Source: Malurus cyaneus samueli
Lineage: Eukaryota > Chordata > Aves > Passeriformes > Maluridae
Direction of reading: 5' to 3'
Length of the DNA: 64,000 bases
Assembly (NCBI GenBank): GCA_009741485.1
Contig: CM019230.1
Location: 3,808,619 to 3,872,618 of the forward strand
Shown one piece after another: positions 22,401 through 32,560 of this stretch (positions are counted from its first letter, which is position 1; each line of letters begins with the position of its first letter). The notes under the pieces were generated by a model, which was not told where the DNA came from, searched no databases, and worked only from the letters and a program-made list of their open reading frames with translations. A program made the position numbers and the translations under genes.

Positions 22401-24769
22401 ACACACACGAACAGCTGGATCAGCTCAGCACCTCACTGTGGCTCCTGCCATTTCATCTCACATCTTGGAATTACCTTCACCTCTTCAGTTTGCTGCCCTT
22501 GGGCTTCAGAAAGCTACAACACAAGGAGTGCACTCTTGGGAGGGGAAGGAAAAGTGAAAGCAGAGGGCAGGGGAAATAACTTGTGACAAGGATAAATCTC
22601 CCTTTCAAGTCACTGAGTGAATGCAGAGACAGCATAGCAATGAACAGCTCAGTACCTGCCTTTGTGCAAGGACATCCCCTTGGGTGGAATAAAAAAGATG
22701 CCTTCCCTTTTAAAATACCTGTTTGTACCATCACAGCAGCTGTGTCCTTCTGCTGCCTGGGAAATTGCACCTGAGAATTAGACAGACATGCAAAGGGTGT
22801 ACTGGGGTGAAAATCAGATTAGACAACTACCGTTTGTGCCATGGGAGCTGCCCATACACTCGATTACAGCACCAGGAATTCACACTCGTTAAGGTCTGAG
22901 AGATGCAAGAACAGTTCCTATTTTGCCGTATGTGCTTCCTTGGGAACAGGGAACAAACGCCATGAATGGTGATAATCTCAAATCCACCTGACCCTCAGAT
23001 CTCATCTGCTTCATCAGATTGAAAACTAAAACTTGCTGCCATAGCAGAGGATCCTGAAGGCAGGAGCAGAGGCTGTTCATGCCTTTCCCCAGTCCTTAGC
23101 TGACATCTAGCGAACACTTTCCAAACTGCACCTGCAGGACCTGGAGATGGGAGATGGAACCAGCCCCTCTGGAGGGCAGTGGTGCAGAGGAGCAGTGGGA
23201 TAAACACGGGATCAGCAATGTGCATCATCCCCTGCCCTCTCCCGGCCACCACAGCTCACCTGGGCCTGGGGAAGGACCCGGTTCTATTGCCAGGCTGCAC
23301 AAATTCTGCACTGGCTGCACTAAAGTGGGCAAACAGGGCTGCAGGGCCCCAGTGCAGTGGTGCCACCCTGTGCAGGGACCAACCATGGGACTGGTGGATA
23401 TCAGGAGTGACCAGCGAGGCTTCCACCACAGCACTGTCAGATCAGTACCTTCACAACATTCTCTGCCCCCTCCCTCTCCCAGAGGCACAAATCCAGCACT
23501 CAAATGGGAAACTCAGCAGCTGCTCTCAGGATCAGCAGCTGCAATTCCAACCCTCAGGCTCTCCTGGAGGACAGATGGCAGGAGAGGTGCAGTTTGCAGT
23601 TTTGCAGTTTGCAGAATTTTGCAGTTTGTCTTCAAGAGCTCTTCCCAGCACATCTTTGGGTGACAGCAGATGTGAAATCCCTGAGGAATAAAGAGTGTCA
23701 GAACCAGCCTGCAATGTCTGCATGGCAATAGGGGAACATCGAGTGTGTGCAGAGCCTGTTTTCATTTTACAGCCTCTATCACCTACTGCAAACCAGGGAG
23801 TTTGGTTTATGGCATCTATTAAGGTAACCAAGCAACAGCATGGAGGGTATCTGTGTCATCAGTTACAAAAATCAGGGGCTTGGAAACAAGCAGAGTGGTG
23901 ATGGACACTGAGGTGCAGGAAATATCTGTATTTTTTGTATGGACAGTGGAAACCATTCTGTGTAACAGCACCGAGTGGTGTAACATCAGCTCACCAGCAC
24001 ATTTATCACATCTTTCCTCAATACATGAGTACTGTCCTCACACTTCACCACCCCTGAAGGTAAAATGCTTTCCCTGCTGATTTCAGGATTTCTTGCAGAC
24101 TCACAACACCACTGGCATACAATCCTTCTCTGAATGTACAATGCTAACTGCACCTTTAATCTTCAGAATTTACATGGGTGGAAGTAGTTAAAATTGAAGG
24201 AAAGTGAAGGAGAGACAAAGAAATGCTATAAGGAAAACGTAGCATTGCTCTGCTTCTTAGATTGCACAGACACTGGAAAATTAAGGAGACAAATGAGGAT
24301 TTTAAATGGTTTAAGAATGTGCTACACCCACCAGCCAAAATACCATCAAAGGTTTCACACTGTGAATTGTTTCTGCTTCCCAACAGCTGTTGAGTCCCTG
24401 TTTATTATCTGCAGAAGGTCCCTGAGGACTTGTTCACCTAAGTTTGACTAAATTAATTAGATACAAATCAGTGTTTTCCACTTGTGAGGTGCCAGCGAGC
24501 TTGTACAGGGATCTCCCTTCACAGCCAGGTGAATACTGAGACTTGTAAGAGGAACACTACCCAAATGCTAAATACTGTCACACCAACTGACAGCTACCCC
24601 GTGTGAAATGCAGCTAAACCAGTATGGATGGCTTGCTAACAGCCATGAATTCAGGAAAAAACAGTCAACAGGCCAAGTAAAACAACAGAATTTACAATGA
24701 TCCAACTACACATCACTCCAGAGGCTTCCTCAGCCCACTAAAATGAGGCAGAATTAGTGCTTCTCTTAC
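22401..24769. other. non-coding DNA with GC-richer block
   Basis: No gene was recognised. The segment 23150-23560 is GC-rich and open in two overlapping plus-strand frames (169 and 170 codons) and on the minus strand, the signature of stop-poor GC-rich DNA rather than of a gene. A short imperfect tandem of GCAGTTT-like units lies at 23589-23627. On the minus strand around 22480-22540 a pyrimidine-rich acceptor is followed by a short frame and a weak donor, which is not convincing. Confidence 0.55.
23589..23627. repeat. short imperfect GCAGTTT tandem repeat
   Basis: Five GCAG cores begin at 23589, 23596, 23604, 23611 and 23621, separated mainly by T-runs, giving an irregular 7- to 10-bp period. 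It is probably slippage-derived. No function is suggested. Confidence 0.8.
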
Positions 24770-24858
24770 CTGGTAATAGTAATCAACATATTGTGGCTCA
24801 TAGTGTTGGGGTTCAGAGTTTTCAGGAGACAGGACATCTTTTAGTAACTCTTCACAGC
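24770..24858 (-). CDS. candidate internal coding exon, unidentified gene
   Basis: An 89-nt segment on the minus strand has the signals of an internal exon. It is preceded by a long pyrimidine-rich acceptor (tttctctttgccag, plus coordinates 24859-24872) and followed by the donor CAG|gtaagag (24769 downward). Two of the three frames hit stops within a few codons. The third is open throughout if the previous exon supplies one base, so it starts in phase 1 and ends in phase 0. The 29-residue peptide begins CEELLKDVLSPENSE and ends EPQYVDYYYQ, which is acidic and tyrosine-rich, like an extracellular linker with possible tyrosine sulfation or a cytoplasmic tail. I could not assign a family. No second exon of the same gene was recognised, so it may be an alternative exon of a long-intron gene. 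Chance cannot be ruled out, since a 29-codon open frame alone is unremarkable. Confidence 0.4.
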
Positions 24859-27291
24859 CTGGCAAAGAGAAAGAGGTGGCAAGAGAAAATGGTCAGGCTG
24901 AGAGTTTATATTCCATTACATGGACAGTGGAGGAAGAAACATGGGTTTATAGCCAGTCTATGCACAAAAGTTCAGAAGGCAGCTTTAGGATATATTTAAA
25001 TAGCTGGGACAAAACTCTGCCTTCAGAGTTCCACCCAGCACATATGAAACATGTAGAACTTAGATAAGAGCAATTATATCTCAGCATGGATGCACTAGCC
25101 TGCAATGAAACTGAAAGCTGAGCATTGCTTGGTAAACTGTCCTGCAGGGAACAACCCACCTCTAACCAAACCCAAACTCTGGAGTCAAACACTGGATTTG
25201 CAAGCTTGGCATGAGCTAGTGACTACTGCACATTACTGCCAGTGGAGCTGCTTCTAATTTTCTCTGGTCAAAATTACAAAGGGATAATATCTAAGTGCCA
25301 CAAATCCCCCTTCTAAAAAAGCTCTGTGACAAAGCATTTGGTGTTTGATAAGCAAATATCTATGCACTGCAACCAGATACTTTCAGCTTCTGTGTTTGCT
25401 TTTGTTAACAACCACACTAAGAGCTGGAAAAATCAATGTCTGTGTTTCCCTCAGTCCTTCCATCTGAAAACTTGAGATAAATATAGAAACACTGAAATCA
25501 CCAAATGCCTCCTTCCCCATTAATTACCAGTGACTGCACTTGGCAGGGTGAGCTGCAGAAGGCAGCAATGTCAGGCCAGGTTATTTTAGAGCACCAGCTC
25601 ACAGCCCTGGGCCCAGACTTTGCAAAACCATCTCAGCATGTGCTGTGCACTATCCTGCTCGGGAGCTGCAATTGTCCAGCAGTTATCCCTTCCTTCCATC
25701 CCATCACTCATGCAAGGTATTTGGCTGTGACATTACACACAGATGCCACTCACGAAGCAGGTGAGTCAGAGGAAGGACGGTGATGTAAGGAAGTGTGAAC
25801 TGATCAGGTTCATACCATTAGCTGATATTTTGGTTTTAAATAAAGGAATAACATCTGCACAGATGCAGATGTTGTGGTTATGGAGAGGAGTCCCTTGCAA
25901 AGGAAAGGTCTTAGAAAACCAGGAAAAGTGTCCAGATGGAGGAAGCTAACGGGGGATCACTGTGCTGTCCCTGTGTGTCACACACAGGCACATGTCAAGG
26001 CAGCACCTGCTGAATGAAGACACCGTTAAGATCTCAGGAGTGTCACATGGAAAGCAGGCAGCAGGACTTTTCTCCTTTTTCAGCAAAGTGAGATTCTTGT
26101 GTGGTACTGAACAGAGAATAAGTGAGGCTGTTAAATGCACACTTTGCTGGAGAAGTTAGTAGGCAAGAATGATGTGTTAGGGTCACTTCCCAAAGAGGAG
26201 TTAATCTGGGACTAACAATCCAAAACACAGTCTACTGGATGATCGAGGAAAGATGTTAAACTTATATGTAGAAAGAGAGGACCTCCTTCTAAAAACATGA
26301 CTCTCACATTTCCCACCCAGCCATGATCCTTTTCTTCTTGGTTTTAGCACAAAGTGCTCTGTGATTGCCTCAGGTTATTCTCTAGCCCTCCTCGTGGAGA
26401 GGAATTCAATTTACAGTTTGTACCTTTTGACATTAATACTCAAAGATTATTGCTCATCAAGCTGCCTTGTGCCAGCACCCACTGTGAGTCATCACACATA
26501 TGAATTGCTTTGCTAAAAGGTCTCTGCATGAGATGGAGCACCTACTCCTTAAAGTGAGTTACCTCCAGCAAAAAAGGAAAATAAATACCAAGTGCAACAC
26601 AGTAATGGATGCAGATTAGTGCAATAAAGCGAGTATGTTTATACTGTTCTAGGATTTCTCAACAACAATATTTTTTTTGTGGGGAAATGTCACTAAGGCT
26701 GTAGGTCTTCAAGAAAGGTTCTAACTGCCCAAAACAAGGGACAGAAATGCTTCTACCCTGCCTCCTTTCAAAAGGCCATCCAGATTGGTCACAAACAGTT
26801 CCCAAATCTCCAGGGTCTGAAATGTGGAGTCTTCTGTGTCCCTTCTATGCTGTTCAGTCCTTACCTAAGATTACTCCTGATCCCATTCTTTCATTTCCCT
26901 TGCCCGTTAGGGAGCTCACTTCATGACAGCTCTTGGCCTGTCATATATTCAGTAAGAAAACAGGGGAGAGGAGCATTTCCTCCTTTCAACTGACTCAGGG
27001 CAGCCCTCACCACTTCTTCATGGGAGCATGGCCCACGCTCCTGCAGCCTGATCCAGAACCTGACCAAGCACTTGATCCATTTCCAGAACATCAGCAGGCA
27101 TTTAATCCAATTTGTTTACCAAGCTGCACAGCTTAAAATGGCAAACAAAGCCAAAACTTGCTTTTATTGTAGTTCCAGGCCAAGTTTCCACTGGTGCTGG
27201 CAGACTCAGGGTATAAGATCATCTGAGCCAATCTCCTTCTGCAAAGGTGACTTTTTGATGGGGAGATGTTTGGCTGTGTCCCCTGAGCACT
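24859..27291. other. intronic or intergenic DNA, nothing recognised
   Basis: If the exon at 24770-24858 is real, this is the upstream part of the flanking intron on the minus strand. A strong donor-like CAG|gtgagt on the plus strand at about 25761 lacks a matching acceptor and recognisable coding sequence. A weaker acceptor-donor junction on the minus strand lies near 26865 (atcttag|gtaagg). No repeats of note. Confidence 0.6.
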
Positions 27292-27393
27292 TCAAGCTGC
27301 CATGACAGCCTGGATCTCTTCATCCTCCAGGAAGATTTGCATGTTATTGTACTCCATCAAAAAGGGAAGAAGAGAAGGAAATGCTGAAGCCAT
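27292..27393 (-). CDS. hypothetical 33-residue small ORF
   Basis: The minus strand carries an ATG in strong translation context (A at -3, G at +4) followed by 33 codons and TGA. The C-terminal half has unusually coding-like codons and reads EYNNMQIFLEDEEIQAVMAA before the stop; the N-terminal part is hydrophobic. The reading frame is closed by TAA shortly upstream of the ATG. It might be a small ORF, the end of a terminal exon, or a fragment of a decayed copy. No family was recognised and no promoter or upstream acceptor is convincing. It lies on the same strand as the candidate exon at 24770-24858. Confidence 0.13.
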   Translation of the reverse strand: MASAFPSLLPFLMEYNNMQIFLEDEEIQAVMAA

Positions 27394-28539
27394 TTTCCTC
27401 CGGCATTACTAAACCACATCATCACTACCTTGCAGACATCTGAACCTGTTCCAACATCCATCAAATCAATGGGAAAATGGCCACTGGCTTCCAGAATCTT
27501 AGGACTGTGCCACTGGTTTTATTCCTGTTAAGAACTGAGCTTAAAGAATAAATTCTCTGTTCTCCTCTTTCATGTGAGGACACAAATTGGAACCTCTTCA
27601 CTCTGGAGGATTGTGCTGGTCTTTTCCTTGGACCACCCCTTATCACCAGGAAGGTGATGCACAGTCAGGCAATGCACCAGATTTCATATTCAGTGCTTTT
27701 CTGCAACAGTGACAATGCAATCTCACCTGTTGTTCCCCTAATCAGATATAATTTGAATTTTTCAGGTACCTCAGGAGGGTTACACAAGGGCATAACATAA
27801 AGAGGGAGTGTCTCAAATGCTGTGCATATGTGTTTTTATTACCAGAACACATTTTGGCTTGCAGCCTGGGAAGTGCCAGTGAGCTAAAATAGAGTGTCAC
27901 AGTCCAGACAGAAAAAAACCGAATCAAGGTTTACTCTGGCAAATCTTAATATGGAAATAGGAAAGTACTGGACAAAGATTTGCTCCCTGCAAGCAGAACC
28001 ACTCCTGAGCAGAACCCTGTGTGCTGAGGTCTGCAGAACTGCCATGGTGGATATTTCAAGCTGTGCAGCAGTATGCACCCAAGGCTACAATCTGTCCAAA
28101 AATAACCCACTGCAATGAACCAAAGGAATAATTCCTGGCTACTTTAAGGACTTCTTGCACTAGAGATGTCCTATTATTGCTGTAACTTCATTTTCCTGGA
28201 AAAGGTAGAACTGAAAGCCACTTACATGGCTGATTAGAGATATTTCATTTGGATGTCTACCTGTATCATAAGATATTAATGTGCTCAATGTTCTCTTTCC
28301 TTTGCTGCGCTTGGGAAAATTTCATCTACATTTCTGGGCAGCACTTGGCAAAAAGACTTTGCTTCACTGCAATCCCAGTGAGGCAGCAGAGAGAGGTGGA
28401 GAGTAACCCAGGAAGGCTCCAGTTAGCCAGAACAGGGTCATCTTTAGTCTTAAGCAAAGATGATGAAAGTCATTTACAAGTCATTGAAGGGGAAGACACG
28501 AACATTTAACTTTTTCAGTTCACTCAGGTTGCTAGATGT
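27394..28539. other. non-coding DNA, nothing recognised
   Basis: No open frame of interest, repeat or regulatory pattern stands out in this stretch. A gtaagtgg donor-like sequence on the minus strand at about 28227 has no adequate acceptor. Confidence 0.6.
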
Positions 28540-28790
28540 GATATCCCTTATGAGATAATTAAACAAATCTACAATAACTTTAATTAAAAATGTGTTTTTC
28601 ACACCCTAACGAACATTCAATTTGCAAACAGACATTCTGGCCACAAATAAACTCAATTTTAGCAAAGCTGTTTCCTGCAAATGCTCCAAGAAGGAGATTT
28701 AACCCGTAACACATCAGGCAATTTTCACAGGCAATTAAGCAATTTTAATACTATAGGAAATCAAATCTGGTTACCTAATTGAATGTAGTT
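28540..28790. promoter_or_regulatory. AT-rich block resembling a conserved element
   Basis: A dense run of AATTAA, TTTAATTAAA, CAATTAAG and CAATTTT motifs with few repeats and preserved CpGs (taacgaac, acccgtaac) extends over about 250 bp. The composition and motif density resemble vertebrate developmental enhancers. The call rests on pattern only. Confidence 0.22.
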
Positions 28791-31700
28791 GGTTTCTGGC
28801 ATTTTTCCTGACAGTAGTAGCTTATTACTTAATCTACCCTTGGATCTTTAGTGGTGTATTAGACTCATTTATGGTTTCAGCCTGTATTTAGTGAAATTCA
28901 GTTAAGCCTTAGAAAACTCTCAAGCACTTTTAGGAGAACCAACTCCAGTTCATTGAGCAGCTATAGGGTAATTTACACTAGGAGAGCTCAGCTCTTCACA
29001 TTTACTGCCAGTCCTCCTCCCTGGAGCCATCCCAAACACCACTCCTGTCAGTAAGTTATTCTTCCCAGAATGGATAGATCCATCACATCATCTCCACTTA
29101 CGGCCTCATTGAAGTTTGAGATCTATAGCTACCAGCCTAAATGGGTTCATGTAGACTTTGGGATTTCCTGCAGTGCTTTACTGAAATTCCCATGGTCCTA
29201 GATATTGTTATAGAATGGTGCCTGGCAAATAAACTCCCTTTACATGACTTAAAAATACCCATCTCTTATTCCACGCTGGATCTTCAGGGCAAAGCTGGTA
29301 CAACACTTTTATCAGCTATGGGTGTACAAATCAGATTTTAAAGTTGAAGGGGATGGCCAAAATTTGACACTGGTTTTGTGAGAAATACATTTGCTTGGAG
29401 CATCTGAATGAAACTATAAAAACATATTAAAAAAAATCTCCAGGGGAACAGAAGGCCAGAAATAGTCTGCTTTAGAAAACACTATCAAATTTCATACTGC
29501 ATTATTTTCATATTCTTTCACAGTCCAAATAAGATGTCATAGTCTGAGCTACCAGAACAGCCAACATCCATTTTGGAACATTTCTCTGAAAGTTTGGGCA
29601 AATCTCTATTTCTGGAATTTTCATTAAAAAGTGCTAGGAACTCACAAAGAAACATATCTACTTTAAACCTGCTTCTTTCCAACCAACTGCAGTAATTAGA
29701 TGCCTCAGGATCTAGGGAAGCACAGAGATGGATTTTTGAAGGCACATAATGGTCTGTGTTGCTATTTTGAAGATTCAAAGGTTGCTGTTGCAGCAGGTGG
29801 GGAAGCGTATAAATTCACAGCTGTGCTTCTTCCACACTGGTAATGAATACGAAGGAGCTCCTGCAACTCTCCATTTACAAATTCTGTAAAAGAGCTTAAC
29901 TTAAATGTCCTTAAAACTTCTGCAAGATAAGGGAAAGACTCTCTTGCTCCAGGAGAAAAACAGGCTGTATGACTCCATCTGAATAAACAGTGATTCTGCT
30001 AAAGCACACAGATTCAGAAATGCAGAAATGTTCTGTGCTGACATGGCTCAGTCTCTGCGTTATAAAAGCCATGACCCTCCAGACACTACACAGCAGTCAG
30101 CACTATTTTCATGGCTAAAATAAGCTATAAAGGCAGAATACATCTGCTTGTGTATTTTAATTCTGTATTAATCTGTGTTCATGGAGTACCCTCTCATCTC
30201 TGTGAGCTGTAACACTGAGGGCAGTAGGGGGAGCTCCCCTGTTATTTGTCAGGTTTGAGTACTTTTAAACAGAATATCAAAGAAAGAGACTACTGGAAAG
30301 ACAATAGAAATTTAAAATACAAGGAACAGGTCAGACTCAATTAGAGCCTGCTAAACATACCGAGAGCCTGCTCCTGCAAACATATCTGACTGTGGAACGC
30401 AGCAGCCTACAGAGCACAGGGAATTAACAGCTCCACTCAAGCCTTGAAGTATTACAAGTGGCAGAAAATATTTACTGGATCAGTACAATATAAATTCAGA
30501 ACAGCAAAAACAGCCATTGGCTGTGCTGAGCAAACAGTAATGGTTCTCATGCTGACCCTGCTGAAATTAATGGGAATTCAGCCTTTGAGTGATGTTCTGG
30601 CTGCTCTTGGTGTCTCTGAGCAGAGCCACAGAGCAGTTGGGTAAGAGGCTACAGGTGTTATTTCATGGCAATTACAGGCAGACAGAGTTATTAAAGCCCT
30701 GCAGTGAGCAGATAGAGAGTGCAGTATGAGTAAAACCTTCATACTCTGGCATTCCCGTGAAATTGCTGCAAAGCTTTAAATTTGATGGCAAGCCTATCCC
30801 TGGCTCTGGCAGGGCCTAATTGCTTGAGGAAAGCAGCCTAGACAGCAGGGGCTCAGCACAGATGCTGAGGAAAAGTCCTTTAATCCACAAAAGACCAGCA
30901 AAAAGAAGCAAAGCTTTCCATAAATAGCAAACACCATGCCTGTCCAGTATTCCACCCCAGATACACAGTGGGAATGAGCTCCTCCAATACATTTCTGCCC
31001 TCTAGCACATTTACCTCCACTTGAACAACTCCTTTCCACCACTTTCCAGAGTCCTACTGTCAGTGGGATTGCTCAGCAGGAGCTTGTGCCTTAAACTTCA
31101 TGATTTAAATAAATTCAAGGCATCAAACCACCAAAACCCCCTTGACACTGTGTCACCTCTGTGCAGCAAACAATTTCTTCACTGCACTAAAAAGGCAAGC
31201 ACCTGTGAGAATTAATTTGAAGTCTCATAAATAAGAAATACAGTAAGGCATTAGGATTGTAAAGCTTGAATTTAAACATTTGGCTTCCAGTGCTAAGAAT
31301 AACACAACTTCATACTCCATTACAGAAAACCCCACTGGATTTATAGTAGCATCTCATTTTGCTCTATTAATCTGACTGCCCCAAGCAACTGTAATAGGCT
31401 GAGATGTCAAAGAATCATATTTATAATCTGTTGCTGCCAAGACAAATTGCCTTTGTTTGATAACGAGCCTGCTACTCCCCTTGGGATGTGGCTGCACTGA
31501 AACAACAGGGTGGAGGCTTTCCATTCTGAAAGGCAGACATGCCCTTTCTGAACTTTAACATAACCAATTTAATTTTTAAGGAAAATATGGCAGGTGGCCA
31601 AAGATGAATAAAATTTCCATGCTGTGAGGTGAGCAATAGAAGCAGCTTTTCTAAAGAGATGCTGTGAAAACATGCAGCAGAGTGTCTTATCAGAAATAGA

Positions 31701-32439
31701 TACAGCTGCTGCTGCTGCGATGATAAACACTTAGCACTGACTCTGTGTAAGTGTTGAAATGCTAATGAGGTGCTAAGGGAGCTCTAGGTGATGCTGCAGA
31801 ATTGGGTGATTTCTCTGCTTCTGTTCACAGATATATCCTAACAACCAGACACATCCTAACAACCATCACACTAACGATTTGGACCCTGTGTGCTCCACAG
31901 CTGGGCTTTAAGCTATTCATAAACCTGGAGTACAAGGTACTCCAGACATTTGGTGATCTGGTCACATCTTTGCAGGATTAAACCTTCGGATATGAACACA
32001 AGAATCAGTTGCCACAAAGTGAGCAAGGATGAAAACCCCCAGGGACCATAACTAATAATTGTCAATATTCTCACATCCCATTATCACAGTAAGGGAGATG
32101 CAGTTGTGATTCTGTCACTGAGGGTACACACACAAGGGCACAGTTACTGCAGAAGAGAGGCTCTGGGTCACTTCTACCCCTTCCTGACCACATTTTGTGC
32201 ATTTGTGCACATCTTTAGACTGTGATTTACAGAGGACAGCAGATGATTTAGAGAGCTTGTGTCTCAGAACTCAGTTTGCTACAGCATTCCGTGCTCAAGG
32301 AGAACCTCCAGCATAGACCTTAGGGTCTGTGCACAAATGCAATAACTTCCCTTCTGGGCTTTCTTTTGCTTTTTCTTCAAACACATCAGTGTCACCTTGG
32401 ATGGTGTCTCCAAGAACATTGATGAGAGCAGCATCTCAC
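28791..32439. other. intronic or intergenic DNA with small palindrome
   Basis: No gene was recognised. A perfect 9-bp-arm inverted repeat lies at 31925-31945, and an 18-bp-period direct repeat carrying branch-point-like CTAAC motifs lies at 31833-31866. Both are listed as findings. A 46-nt minus-strand segment at 30361-30406 has a good acceptor (ctgtgctctgtag) and donor (gtatgttt) but is open in all three frames, so coding status cannot be judged. The block 31690-31790 is TAAT-rich and could be a conserved element. Confidence 0.55.
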
Positions 32440-32560
32440 TGTAATTTTACCTAATTATATGCTGTCTTTGGCTGCCATAAACTTTAATTAAAAGTGCTGT
32501 GGTTTTACGTTTTTGCAGCATTATGGCTTCATAATAATCTCATCATAGCAGACTCTCCAG
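32440..32560. promoter_or_regulatory. AT-rich block resembling a conserved element
   Basis: About 120 bp contain cctaattata, tttaattaaaa and cataataatctcat motifs around a ctgtggttttacgttttt core (RUNX-like tgtggttt). No open frame. It reads like a compact homeodomain- and RUNX-type enhancer, with function inferred from motifs only. Confidence 0.22.

Noticed and set aside
23154..23691. Two overlapping plus-strand open frames of about 170 codons
   Set aside because: Both are open over the same GC-rich DNA and a minus-strand frame is open too. Neither resembles a protein family.
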